A stretch of 13,603 bases of DNA from Elioraea sp051860475 (GTDB taxonomy: Bacteria; Pseudomonadota; Alphaproteobacteria; Acetobacterales; Acetobacteraceae): assembly GCF_051860475.1 (NCBI RefSeq), contig NZ_JBHYDW010000123.1:1-13603 (forward strand). Direction: 5' to 3'. Positions 1-7,219 of the stretch are shown in pieces. The position numbers were made by a program, and so were the translations under genes. How positions within the stretch are numbered: position 1 is the first letter of the stretch; every line of letters begins with the position of its first letter. A model generated the notes under the pieces. That model saw nothing but the letters and a program-made list of their open reading frames with translations. It did no database searches and was not told the DNA's origin.

Positions 1-107
1 TCACCACCCAGGAGACCATGGCGAATGCCGCGGTCGCGCGCGCCTGGCTGGCGGAGAAGCTGGGCGAGGCGCGGATCGGCGCGCATCTCGCCGCCCTCTC
101 CACCAAT
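1..107 (+). pseudogene. pgi: Glucose-6-phosphate isomerase (pgi) fragment, truncated
   Basis: Read from base 3, the translation gives TTQETMANAAVARAWL, then LGEARIGAHLAALSTN, ending at base 107. This matches the well-conserved PGI segment that in E. coli reads TTQETMTNAHSARDWF followed by AKHFAALSTN. The reading enters from outside the window, so the 5' part cannot be judged. After ALSTN the PGI similarity stops: the expected glycine- and aspartate-rich continuation toward the catalytic region is missing, and about 16 bases later a piece of MutL begins in another frame. An intact PGI would run far beyond this point, so this copy is broken at its 3' side. The identification rests on my memory of the family; the short length limits certainty. 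Confidence 0.72.
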
Positions 108-123
108 CTGCGCGGCGGCGTGC

Positions 124-392
124 GTGCAGGCGGTGCGCCGGCTGGCTCTGGGGCACCCGGATGTCGGCTTCACCGTGACGCTCGACGGGCGCGAGGCGCT
201 CGCCGTGCCGCCATCGGATCGGTCCCGGCGCATCGCCGCGCGATCCCCGATCTCGCCGGGCATGCGGTCGAGGTCGCATCCGAGCGCGGAACCTCGGCGC
301 TTGCCGGCGTGATCAGCCCGCCGAGCCTGACGCGCGCCACCGCCACCGAGCAGCACCCGTTGGTGAACGGACGCCCCGTCGCCGACCGACTG
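124..392 (+). pseudogene. mutL: DNA mismatch repair protein MutL fragment, frameshifted
   Basis: Two adjoining stretches in different frames together resemble the interior of MutL, the second half of its N-terminal ATPase/transducer module. Frame 1, bases 124-240, reads VQAVRRLALGHPDVGFTV and then DGREALAVPP up to RRIAA. Frame 3, bases 240-392, continues as IPDLAGHAVEV and then GVISPPSLTRATATEQH, ending VNGRPVADRL. The last part corresponds to the MutL hallmark around 'QxxFVNGRPVRD'. A frame change of one base (or two) near 240 splits the reading. The N-terminal ATP-binding motifs and the C-terminal dimerisation domain are absent. It follows a pgi remnant directly, so the two form a chimeric scrap. 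I infer a dead fragment from recombination or rearrangement; a sequencing error could explain the frameshift but not the missing ends. Confidence 0.72.
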
Positions 393-620
393 ATTCCGAG
401 CACCGACCATGCGCGCCCGGTCACGCCTGTTTCGCCGAGGCACCAGCGTGATCCGCGCTCGCCAAGGGTTCGAGTCGTGGCGAGCGGGTGGCGCATGCGG
501 GGCTGGTGGGCGGGCGGCGCGGAGGGTGCCGGCGGTGGCGGTCGGGCCGGATGCGCAGGACGTCGCCCGGCCGGCGCCGCAGAATGACCTGCGGCGTGTC
601 GCCCGCGATGGCCTCCTGGC
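393..620. other. Region without a supportable gene
   Basis: This stretch lies between the mutL scrap and the stop codon of the dehydrogenase. Open frames exist on both strands, but they are rich in Arg, Gly, Pro and Ala, lack recognisable domains and look like random GC-rich readings. Contents I can support are a perfect 9-bp inverted repeat at 456-486 and a weaker 7-bp inverted repeat (613-619 with 633-639) that straddles the end of the dehydrogenase gene. Either could help end minus-strand transcripts, but neither is followed by a T-run in that direction. I see no continuation of mutL after about 392. Confidence 0.5.
456..486. repeat. Perfect 9-bp inverted repeat (hairpin)
   Basis: CGCTCGCCA at 456-464 is the exact reverse complement of TGGCGAGCG at 478-486, with a 13-base loop. 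The loop contains GGTTCGAGTC, which resembles a tRNA T-arm, but no acceptor, D or anticodon arm surrounds it. It lies about 135 bases downstream of the dehydrogenase stop on the minus strand and could be a distal transcript end. No T-tract supports a classical intrinsic terminator. Confidence 0.4.
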
Positions 621-1529
621 TCAGACCGGGTCCCAGGAGAACACATCGCCGCTGCGTTCCAGCGCGTGGAAATGCGCACGCAGGGCGGGGATCGCGTGCT
701 CGGCGATCGTCTCCGGCGTCCAGCCCGCGTCGCGATGCACCGTGCGCAGCGGCCGGCTCTGGCTGAACAGGATCAGCTCGTTCTGGCGCATGCCGAAGAT
801 CTGGCCCGTGACACCCTTCGCCGCATCCGAGGCGAGATAGACCGCCAGCGGTGCGATCGTATCCGGTGTCATCCGCTGCAGCTTCGCCACGCGCGCCTGC
901 TGCTCGGGCGTGTCGGTCGGAATCGAGCCGATCATCCGGCTCCACGCGAACGGGCTGATGCAGTTCGAGCGCACGCCGAACCGTTCCATGTCGAGCGCGA
1001 TCGACTTCGACAGCGCCGCGATGCCGAGCTTGGCGGCCGCGTAGTTCGCCTGGCCGACATTGCCGATCAGCCCCGAGGTCGAGGTCATGTGCACGTACGC
1101 GCCCGAGCCCTGCTCGCGGAAGATCGGCGCGGCGGCACGGGAGACGAAGAAGCTGCCGTTCAGGTGCACGCCGATCACCGCGAGCCAGTCCTCGATCGAC
1201 ATCTTGTGGAAGATCGCGTCGCGCAGGATGCCGGCGTTGTTCACCACGATGTCGAGCCGGCCGAACGCCTCGGTCGCGCGCGCGACGATGCGCTGTGCGC
1301 TGTCCCACTCCGCGACGCTGTCGGTGTTCAGCACCGCGCGTCCGTCTGCCTCCGTGATCGCCTTGAGCGTCTCCGCGCCCGGGCCCTCGTCGCTGCCGGT
1401 GCCGGCGACCGAGGCGCCGACATCGTTCACCACCACGGCGGCCCCCGCCTTGGCCATCGCGAGCGCGATGGCGCGGCCGATCCCACGTCCCGCGCCGGTG
1501 ACGATCGCGACCTTGCCCGCCAGCATCAT
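621..1529 (-). CDS. Short-chain dehydrogenase/reductase (classical SDR, FabG/HSD17B4-like)
   Basis: Predicted 302-aa NAD(P)-dependent oxidoreductase acting on a hydroxyl/keto group. Visible motifs are the cofactor glycine motif TGAGRGIG (residues 11-18), Asp36 at the end of the second strand (usually NAD preference), NNAG (97-100), Asn124, Ser150, and YxxxK at Tyr163/Lys167, so the Asn-Ser-Tyr-Lys set is complete. The NDVGAS segment and the C-terminal extension beyond the usual ~250 aa recall the (3R)-hydroxyacyl-CoA dehydrogenase domain of peroxisomal multifunctional enzyme type 2. The start is the ATG at 1529, with GGAGGG eight bases upstream; an upstream in-frame ATG at 1583 lacks such a site and adds an unconserved tail. 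The gene is last in the ABC transporter operon, 75 bases after a permease gene, so it may oxidise the imported substrate or a product. The exact substrate is unknown. Confidence 0.9.
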   Translation of the reverse strand: MMLAGKVAIVTGAGRGIGRAIALAMAKAGAAVVVNDVGASVAGTGSDEGPGAETLKAITEADGRAVLNTDSVAEWDSAQRIVARATEAFGRLDIVVNNAGILRDAIFHKMSIEDWLAVIGVHLNGSFFVSRAAAPIFREQGSGAYVHMTSTSGLIGNVGQANYAAAKLGIAALSKSIALDMERFGVRSNCISPFAWSRMIGSIPTDTPEQQARVAKLQRMTPDTIAPLAVYLASDAAKGVTGQIFGMRQNELILFSQSRPLRTVHRDAGWTPETIAEHAIPALRAHFHALERSGDVFSWDPV

Positions 1530-1604
1530 GCGCGGTTCCCTCCGTGCTCGTGTTCCACTCCCGGGTTGTAGGGCCCGGCGCAAGGGCAGGGAAGCCCGGG
1601 GCGG

Positions 1605-2465
1605 CTATTTGATCCCGGCGCGCATGAAGGACTGCACGAACTGGCGCTGGAACAGCAGGAAGCCGAGCAGCAGCGGCGCGGAGGTCATCAGCGTCGCGGC
1701 ACTGATGATCGCCCAGTCGATGCCCTGATCCAGCGTCGCGAACACCGCGAGCCCGACGGTCAGCGGCCGAGTCTCGACCGAGTTGGTGATCACCAGCGGC
1801 CAGAGGAAGTTGTTCCAGTGGAACGAGACCGAGACGAGCCCGTAGGCAAGGTAGGTCGGCTTCGCGAGCGGCACATACACGCGCAGCAGGATCGCCATCG
1901 TGCCGCAGCCCTCGACGCGCGCGGCCTCCTCGAGTTCGAGCGGCACCTGCTTGAAGGTCTGGCGCAGCAGGAAGATTCCGAAGGCGGAGGCCATGTAGGG
2001 CAGGCCGATCGCGAGGATGGTATCGACCAGGCCGAGCGTGCTCATGGTGCGGTAGTTCTCGACCAGCAGCACGTCGGGCGTGATCATCAGCTGCACGAGC
2101 ACGAGCGCGAACAGGATGCCCGAGCCTGGGAAGTCGGCGCGCGCGAACACGAAGGCCGCGAGGGTGCACAGCACGAACTGCGCAACCAGGATCATCGTCA
2201 CCAGGATGAAGGTGTTGAGGAAGTAGCGCGCGAAGGGCGCCGAGACCCAGGCGGTCGCGAAGTTCTCGAACGTCAGCGGCGCGAGCAGGTCGAAGGTCGT
2301 CGCGTAGCCGGTCGGATGGATCGCCGCCCAGACGGCGTAGAGCAGCGGCGCGATCCAGACGATGCCGAACAGCCAGGCCGCCGCGGTCTCGATCCAGATC
2401 CAGACGTCGAATCGCGACGGGGCGGCGGCCTCGGTGCCTGCAGCGGCAGTCGCGATCGTGCTCAT
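1605..2465 (-). CDS. ABC transporter permease, UgpE/MalG type
   Basis: A 286-aa inner-membrane permease of a carbohydrate-type (CUT1) importer. Six hydrophobic segments are visible, the first around residues 28-48. The EAA loop that docks on the ATPase begins EEAARVEGCG at about 179 and ends at Pro203, with the conserved Gly and Pro correctly spaced. The length fits the MalG/UgpE family. The ATG at 2465 overlaps the TGA of the preceding permease gene (ATGA), a layout expected to couple translation so the two permeases are made in equal amounts. The N-terminal 20 residues are Ala-rich and cytoplasmic, as in UgpE-like proteins. Permease sequence alone does not reveal the substrate, so I give no symbol. 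Confidence 0.93.
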   Translation of the reverse strand: MSTIATAAAGTEAAAPSRFDVWIWIETAAAWLFGIVWIAPLLYAVWAAIHPTGYATTFDLLAPLTFENFATAWVSAPFARYFLNTFILVTMILVAQFVLCTLAAFVFARADFPGSGILFALVLVQLMITPDVLLVENYRTMSTLGLVDTILAIGLPYMASAFGIFLLRQTFKQVPLELEEAARVEGCGTMAILLRVYVPLAKPTYLAYGLVSVSFHWNNFLWPLVITNSVETRPLTVGLAVFATLDQGIDWAIISAATLMTSAPLLLGFLLFQRQFVQSFMRAGIK

Positions 2466-3337
2466 CGGTAGTGCACCCGGCGTTCGAGCACGAGGAACTG
2501 GAACGCCGCCGTCGCGCCCAGGATCGCGAGCAGGATCATCGTCAGCGCCGAGGCGGAGGCGGTGTCCCAGAACCGGAAGCCGAGTTCGTAGATGTAGGTC
2601 AGCAGCAGCGCGGTCGCGTTGTCCGGTCCGCCGCGCGTCATGACGATGATGTGGTCGACGAGGCGGAACGCGTTGATGACGGCGTTGACCAGGATGAACA
2701 GCGTGGTGGGGCCGAGCAGCGGCACGGTGACGCGCCAGAACACCCGCGCCCGCGAGGCTCCCTCGATCGCCGCGGCCTCGTAGAGCGAGGGCGGGATCGA
2801 CTGGAGTGCGGCGAGGTAGAAGATCATGAAGAACCCGGCTTCCTTCCATACCGCGACCGCGATCATCGCGCCGAGCGCGGTCTCGCGCGAGCCGATCCAG
2901 TTGGTCGGGCCCCAGCCGAACAGCAGCGCAGTGACCTGGTCCAGAAGGCCGTAGTCGGGCGTGTAGAAGAACAGCCACAGATTCGCGACCGCGATCATCG
3001 GCAGCACGGTCGGGGTGAAGTAGGCCATGCGCAGCGCCGTCCGCCCGGCGATCCGGCTGTTCACCCAGAGCGCCATCGCAAGCGCGATCGCGATGGAGAG
3101 CGGAATGGTCGCGAGGGCGTAGATCGCGTTGTTCCACAGCGCCTGGAGGAACACCGGATCCTCGAACAGGTAGGCGTAGTTCTCGAACCCGACCCAGCGT
3201 GACGGGCGGCTGCCGCGCGGGGTGGAGAACAGCGAGTGCCAGAACGTCGCGACGGCCGGGTAGTGGGTGAAGCCGAACAGCAGCACGAGCGCCGGCGTCA
3301 GCATCAGCCAGGCGTGGATGGTGGTGCGTCGCGGCAT
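2462..3337 (-). CDS. ABC transporter permease, UgpA/MalF type
   Basis: A 291-aa inner-membrane permease, partner of the permease encoded just downstream. The N-terminus (MPRRTTIHAWLMLTPALVLL) has the short basic start and first membrane helix typical of UgpA-like proteins. FENYAYLF follows near residue 51, where this family commonly has a FxNY motif. The EAA loop runs from EAAAIEGASRARVF (187) to Pro210. The large periplasmic insert of enteric MalF is absent, so the length fits UgpA. The start at 3337 has only a weak GAGA-like site; I chose it by family alignment. Its coding sequence follows the first-listed binding-protein gene after 50 bases that contain a strong hairpin (3358-3381). The stop codon overlaps the next permease start. 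Confidence 0.93.
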   Translation of the reverse strand: MPRRTTIHAWLMLTPALVLLFGFTHYPAVATFWHSLFSTPRGSRPSRWVGFENYAYLFEDPVFLQALWNNAIYALATIPLSIAIALAMALWVNSRIAGRTALRMAYFTPTVLPMIAVANLWLFFYTPDYGLLDQVTALLFGWGPTNWIGSRETALGAMIAVAVWKEAGFFMIFYLAALQSIPPSLYEAAAIEGASRARVFWRVTVPLLGPTTLFILVNAVINAFRLVDHIIVMTRGGPDNATALLLTYIYELGFRFWDTASASALTMILLAILGATAAFQFLVLERRVHYR

Positions 3338-3357
3338 CGTCTCGTGTGGCGGACATG

Positions 3358-3381
3358 GGGGCGCGGCCGGCGCCGCGCCCC
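3358..3381 (-). promoter_or_regulatory. Strong intergenic hairpin between binding-protein and permease genes
   Basis: GGGGCGCGGC at 3358-3367 pairs exactly with GCCGCGCCCC at 3372-3381 across a 4-base loop, giving a 10-bp stem made only of G-C pairs. In the minus-strand transcript it begins 6 bases after the binding-protein stop (3388) and ends 20 bases before the permease ATG (3337). No T-run follows, so it is not a classical terminator. In other importers (the malE-malF spacer of E. coli is the textbook case) such a structure protects the upstream message from 3' decay, so binding protein is made in excess of permease. That role here is inference. Confidence 0.6.
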
Positions 3382-3387
3382 GGGCCC

Positions 3388-4677
3388 TCAGCCGCGGCGG
3401 TACGGCCGGAGCACGCGGTCGGCTTCCGCTTGCGCGTCCGCCATCGCCTGCTGCGCCGACTTCGCGCCCGTCAGCAACGCCTGGAGGTTGTCGTTCAGCG
3501 CCTTGTAGACGCGCTGGTTCTCGTAGGTGGAGAGCTCGCCGGTCGCCACCGGCAGCTGCTCCTTCGCCACGAGCGCGGGCGGGAACTCGGCCGTGTAGCG
3601 CTTCAGCGCGTCCGTCTCCCACGCATCCGGACGCACCGCGAGATAGCCGGTCTTGATGCACCAGTCGGCGGCGAGTTCGGGCGAGGTGAGGAAGCGGGCG
3701 AAGCGCAGCACCGCCTCGCGTTCGGCAGGGTTGGCATTCTTGAAGATGTAGAGGTTGCCACCGCCGACGACGGTGCGAGGCGCCTCCTTGCCCGGCAGGC
3801 CGGCGACACCGAACTCGAAGCTCGCGTTGGTGCGGATGTTGGTCAGGTTGCCGGTGGTGGACCAGATCATCGCTGCCGAGCCCTGGAGAAAATTGGGCGC
3901 CAGGACGGCCCACTCAGTGACACCCTGCGGCGTGATCTGGTGCGTGAACGCCATGTCGCGCCAGAACGCGGCGGCCTCGACCGCGCGCGGATGGTTGAAG
4001 TACACCTCCGTGCCGGCCTCGTTCATCAGCTTGTGGCCGACTTGGTTTGTCAGCGCACCGAAGGTCCACTGTGCGGTGCCGTGGTTGGTGGCGAGCTGCA
4101 CGCCCCAGCGTCCGCCCGCGCCCTCGCGGCGGGTGAGCTTCTTGCCCGCATCCACCAACGCCGCCCAGGTGCGCGGCGGCGCATCCGGGTTCAGGCCGGC
4201 CTCGCGGAACATCGCCTTGTTGTAGAAGTAGATCGAGGTCGAGCGCTGGAACGGCACCGACCAGGTCTTGCCCTCTGCCAGGCTGTTCGCCATGAAGGCC
4301 GGGAAGAAGCCGGAGAGCCAGGACTTCGTCTCGGCCGAGTTGTCGATGTCCTCGACCGAAGCGAGGATGTCCATGTCGCGCAGGGAATGAAGTTCGGCCG
4401 CGAGCAGCACCGAGAAGTGTGGGCCGGTGCCGCCGCGGATGGCCGTGACCGCCTTGGTCAGCGTCTCGCCGTAGAAGCCGGAATACACCGGCTTCACGGT
4501 GATGCCGCTCTGGCGCTGGAACGCCTCGCAGTAGCCGTCGATGATCCGCGGCACCGGACCGCCGATCGCGATCGGGTAGTAGAAGGTGAGCTCGCGCACC
4601 TGCTGCGCGCGCACCACCGCCGGAGCGGCAAGCGTGGCAGCAGCGGCGGCGAGCGCCGTGCGTCGGGTGAGAGTCAT
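3388..4677 (-). CDS. ABC transporter substrate-binding protein, UgpB-like (copy 1)
   Basis: A 429-aa periplasmic solute-binding protein (COG1653/UgpB-like) that captures substrate for the permeases encoded downstream. The N-terminus MTLTRR, an Ala-rich hydrophobic stretch and VRA-Q form an export signal with twin arginines but without the full Tat consensus. Mature segments resemble UgpB: IDGYCEAFQRQSGI, PVYSGFYGETLTKA, FQRSTSIYFYNKAMFREAGLNP, and STTGNLTNIR followed by a GGGNLYIF strand. The ATG at 4677 has GGAG seven bases upstream. It lies 19 bases after a paralogous binding-protein gene, with roughly half the aligned residues identical by eye and almost the same length. Near the 3' ends the DNA also shares runs of over 20 bases (near 3481 and 4791). 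A UgpB-type fold suggests glycerol-phosphate, polyol or sugar binding, but the ligand cannot be fixed. Confidence 0.92.
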   Translation of the reverse strand: MTLTRRTALAAAAATLAAPAVVRAQQVRELTFYYPIAIGGPVPRIIDGYCEAFQRQSGITVKPVYSGFYGETLTKAVTAIRGGTGPHFSVLLAAELHSLRDMDILASVEDIDNSAETKSWLSGFFPAFMANSLAEGKTWSVPFQRSTSIYFYNKAMFREAGLNPDAPPRTWAALVDAGKKLTRREGAGGRWGVQLATNHGTAQWTFGALTNQVGHKLMNEAGTEVYFNHPRAVEAAAFWRDMAFTHQITPQGVTEWAVLAPNFLQGSAAMIWSTTGNLTNIRTNASFEFGVAGLPGKEAPRTVVGGGNLYIFKNANPAEREAVLRFARFLTSPELAADWCIKTGYLAVRPDAWETDALKRYTAEFPPALVAKEQLPVATGELSTYENQRVYKALNDNLQALLTGAKSAQQAMADAQAEADRVLRPYRRG

Positions 4678-4696
4678 CGGGGGGCTCCGTCTGAAC

Positions 4697-5980
4697 TCAG
4701 CGATAACGGCGGAGAATCCGCTCCGCCTCGGCCTGTGCGTCCGCCATGGCGGGGCCGGCCTGCTTGCGTCCGGTGAGCGCCGCCTGGAGGTTGTCGTTCA
4801 GCGCCTTGGTGACGCGCTGGTTCTCATGCGTGGAGAGTTCCGCGACCGCATGGGGCAGCTGGTCGCGCGCCACCGCGGCGGCGGGGAAGTCGGCCACATA
4901 GGCCTTCATCGCCTGCGTCTCCCACGCCGCCGGCGTGACCGCGACGTAGCCGGTGTCGATGCCCCATTGCGCGGCGAGCTCGGGCGCGGTGAGGAACTTT
5001 GCGAACCGCACCGCTGCCTCGCGCTGCGCCGCGCTCGCCCTCTTGAACACGTAGATGTTGCCGCCGCCCGTCGCGCTGCCGCGCCTCCGCCCGGCCGGCA
5101 GCATCGCCACCCCGAACGGGAAGGGCGCGTTGCGGCGGACGTTGGTCAGGTTGCCGGTGGTGGTCCACATCATCGCCACCTTGCGCTCGAAGAAGTCGCG
5201 CGGCGTGGTGCCCCACTCGACGATGCCGGGCGGATGCACCCGGTGCGTCATCGAGAGGTCCATCCAGTACTGCAACGCCTCGACCACCTTCGGATCGTCG
5301 TAGAACGTGCGGTTACCCTCCGCGTTCATCAGCCGCACGTCGTTCTGCGACGTCAGGCCCTGGAACAGCCAGTAGGGGAAGCCGGAGGAGGGGATTTGGA
5401 TGCCCCACTGCGCGACCTGGTCGCCCTCGCGCTTGGTCAGGCGCTTGGCGAACTCCACCTGTTCGGTCCAGGTGGCAGGCGCGACCTCGGGATTGAGCCC
5501 CGCGTCGCGGAACATCTCCTTGTTCCAGTAGAGCACCTTGGTGGAGCGCTGGAACGGGATGCCCCAGGTCTTGCCACCCGTGCGGCTGTTCTCGAGAAAG
5601 GCGGGGTAGAAACCGTCGAGCCAGGCGCGATCGACACCGGGCAGATCGTCCCACGGCAGGATCGCGTCCTCGTCGATCAGGGTGAAGATGTCGACCGAGA
5701 GCAGGCAGGCCGTTTCGGGTGCGTCACCGCCGCGCGCGGCCGTCAGCGTCTTGGTCAGCGTGTCCTGGTAAGTGCCGGCGTAGATCGGGCGCACGCGGAA
5801 GCCGGGATTGGCGCGCTCGAAATCGGCGCAGTAGCCGTCGATGATGCGGGTGATCGGCCCACCGACGGCGATCGGGTAGTTGAACACGATCTCCACCGGT
5901 GCCTGCGCGCGCACGGCGGGCGCGGCGAGGGCAGGGGTGGCGGCGAGGGTCTGCAGCGCCCGGCGTCGGGTCAGGGTCAT
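4697..5980 (-). CDS. ABC transporter substrate-binding protein, UgpB-like (copy 2)
   Basis: A 427-aa paralogue of the next gene in the operon. It has the same signal design (MTLTRRRALQTLAATPALAA, then VRA-Q) and the same landmarks: YPIAVGGPITRIIDGYCADF, PIYAGTYQDTLTKTLTAARGG, FQRSTKVLYWNKEMFRDAGL, TTTGNLTNVRRN, GGGNIYVFK, and LSTHENQRVTKALNDNLQ near the end. The PIYAGTYxxT motif is close to the PVYKGTYxET of E. coli UgpB. Start: ATG at 5980 with GGAG seven bases upstream; longer in-frame extensions lack a signal peptide in the right place. It lies 20 bases after the ATPase gene and so is the first binding protein translated. Where it differs from copy 1, many changes fall in regions expected to line the binding cleft (for example the residues around TSQNDVRLMN against TNQVGHKLMN), so the two may bind different but related ligands. 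Confidence 0.92.
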   Translation of the reverse strand: MTLTRRRALQTLAATPALAAPAVRAQAPVEIVFNYPIAVGGPITRIIDGYCADFERANPGFRVRPIYAGTYQDTLTKTLTAARGGDAPETACLLSVDIFTLIDEDAILPWDDLPGVDRAWLDGFYPAFLENSRTGGKTWGIPFQRSTKVLYWNKEMFRDAGLNPEVAPATWTEQVEFAKRLTKREGDQVAQWGIQIPSSGFPYWLFQGLTSQNDVRLMNAEGNRTFYDDPKVVEALQYWMDLSMTHRVHPPGIVEWGTTPRDFFERKVAMMWTTTGNLTNVRRNAPFPFGVAMLPAGRRRGSATGGGNIYVFKRASAAQREAAVRFAKFLTAPELAAQWGIDTGYVAVTPAAWETQAMKAYVADFPAAAVARDQLPHAVAELSTHENQRVTKALNDNLQAALTGRKQAGPAMADAQAEAERILRRYR

Positions 5981-6000
5981 GTGGCGTCTCCGTTGTGGTG

Positions 6001-7104
6001 TCATGCCTCCACCGGGATGCGTCGGTGGATCGGTTCGGGCAGGCGACGTCCCGTGGTCGCATCGAACAGGTGCAGCGCGGGCGGCAGGCGCACGCGGAGC
6101 GCCGTGCCGGGCGCCACCGCGTGGTTGCCGGGAACGCGCGCCTGGATCGTTTCGCCGGCCTCGCCTACGGAGCACGAGAGGACGGTCTCGGCGCCGAGGA
6201 ACTCTGCCGAAACGACCGTGACCGCGAGCCCAGGCCCGTCGGTCAGCGCGATCTCCTCCGGCCGCGCGCCAAGGATCGCGCCGGCGGCCTCGGCCGGCGC
6301 GACCACTGGCCCCGAGGTGCCCGCCACCACGGCGCCATCGGCGCCTGGTTCGAGCCGCAGCAGCGACATCGGCGGGGTGCCGATGAAGGCGGCGGCGAAC
6401 AGCGAGGCGGGGCGCGCATAGAGTTCGGCGGGCGTCGCGTCCTGCTCAACCCGCCCGTCGTTCATCAGCACGACCTGGTCCGCCATGGACATCGCCTCGG
6501 CCTGGTCGTGCGTGACATAGATCATGGTCAGCCCGAGCCGCTGTTGCAGCGCGCGGATCTCGCGGCGCATCTCGGCGCGCAGCTTGGCGTCGAGGTTGGA
6601 GAGCGGTTCGTCCATCAGGCAGATCGGCGCCTCGGCGACCACCGCGCGGGCGAGCGCGACGCGCTGCTGCTGCCCGCCCGAGAGCTGGTTGGGTCGCCGG
6701 TGCAGGAGCTGCGAGAGCCCCAGCATGCCCGCGGCACGCGCGAGCCGCCCCTCGCGTTCCGCCCTGGGCGCTCCGCGCGCGCGCAGGCCGAACACGATGT
6801 TCTCGGCGACCGAGAGATGGGGAAAGAGGGCGTAGTTCTGGAACACCATCGCCACGCCGCGTTCCTTCGGCGGCAGGCCCGTGACGTCGCGCCCGCTCAG
6901 GAACACCCGGCCGGTGTGCTGTGTGTCAAGCCCCGCAACGATCCGCAGCAGGGTCGATTTGCCGCAGCCCGATGGGCCGAGCAGGACGACGAAGCGCGCG
7001 CCCTCGGTGCCCAGCGACACGCCCGACAGCGCCGCGGTCGCGCCGAAGCGCCGCGCCACGTCCTCGAGGCGGAGCGCTCCCCTCGACGTTGCCCCCGCAA
7101 CCAT
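6001..7104 (-). CDS. ABC transporter ATP-binding protein, UgpC/MalK type
   Basis: A 367-aa cytoplasmic ATPase that powers the importer. All motifs are present: Walker A GPSGCGKST (43-51), Q-loop Gln89 in MVFQNYALFPH, signature LSGGQ (141-145), Walker B ICLMDEP (161-167) with catalytic Glu166, D-loop SNLDAK, and the switch His199 in YVTHDQAEAMSMADQ. Beyond residue ~240 lies a C-terminal regulatory/TOBE (MOP-like) region, as in UgpC and MalK, including GARPEEIALTDG and the sequence up to the end. It is the first gene of the operon on the minus strand, with the two binding proteins, two permeases and an SDR following. Start: ATG at 7104. No good Shine-Dalgarno sequence precedes it; a possible -10 box lies only 7 bases upstream, so a leaderless message is possible. 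Confidence 0.95.
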   Translation of the reverse strand: MVAGATSRGALRLEDVARRFGATAALSGVSLGTEGARFVVLLGPSGCGKSTLLRIVAGLDTQHTGRVFLSGRDVTGLPPKERGVAMVFQNYALFPHLSVAENIVFGLRARGAPRAEREGRLARAAGMLGLSQLLHRRPNQLSGGQQQRVALARAVVAEAPICLMDEPLSNLDAKLRAEMRREIRALQQRLGLTMIYVTHDQAEAMSMADQVVLMNDGRVEQDATPAELYARPASLFAAAFIGTPPMSLLRLEPGADGAVVAGTSGPVVAPAEAAGAILGARPEEIALTDGPGLAVTVVSAEFLGAETVLSCSVGEAGETIQARVPGNHAVAPGTALRVRLPPALHLFDATTGRRLPEPIHRRIPVEA

Positions 7105-7143
7105 GACGCTGACCCTAGCACAGGTCGCTCACGGTTGGGTGAA
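7105..7143 (-). promoter_or_regulatory. Candidate promoter of the ABC importer operon
   Basis: Reading the minus strand toward the ATPase ATG there is TGCTAGGGT, with TAGGGT at 7117-7112, a form often seen as a -10 element in alphaproteobacteria. A poor TTCACC (7143-7138) could serve as -35, but the spacing (about 18-20) is long. If the -10 reading is right, transcription would begin at or next to the ATG. Weak evidence from two short motifs. Confidence 0.25.
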
Positions 7144-7219
7144 GGGCTCGTGACGATGCGGCGCAGCAATCGTCGCGCGGCGGTGTGTAACCGATGCTCG
7201 CGGGCGGGGAGATCGCGCA

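Noticed and set aside
466..476. T-arm-like GGTTCGAGTC as part of a tRNA gene
   Set aside because: No acceptor, D-arm or anticodon arm surrounds it, and the flanking pairing is a 9-bp stem that does not fit tRNA geometry.
421..1526. Minus-strand alternate-frame reading through the dehydrogenase and the region below it
   Set aside because: The SDR frame has all catalytic motifs; the alternate frame is Arg/Asp-rich noise, and its tail below 621 has no family resemblance.
3346..4776. Plus-strand open frame antisense to binding-protein copy 1
   Set aside because: It lies opposite a gene with clear family motifs and a good ribosome site; the plus-strand product resembles nothing I know.
4586..6421. 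Long plus-strand open frame antisense to the binding-protein and ATPase genes
   Set aside because: It has low-complexity composition, no recognisable motif, and covers three secure minus-strand genes.
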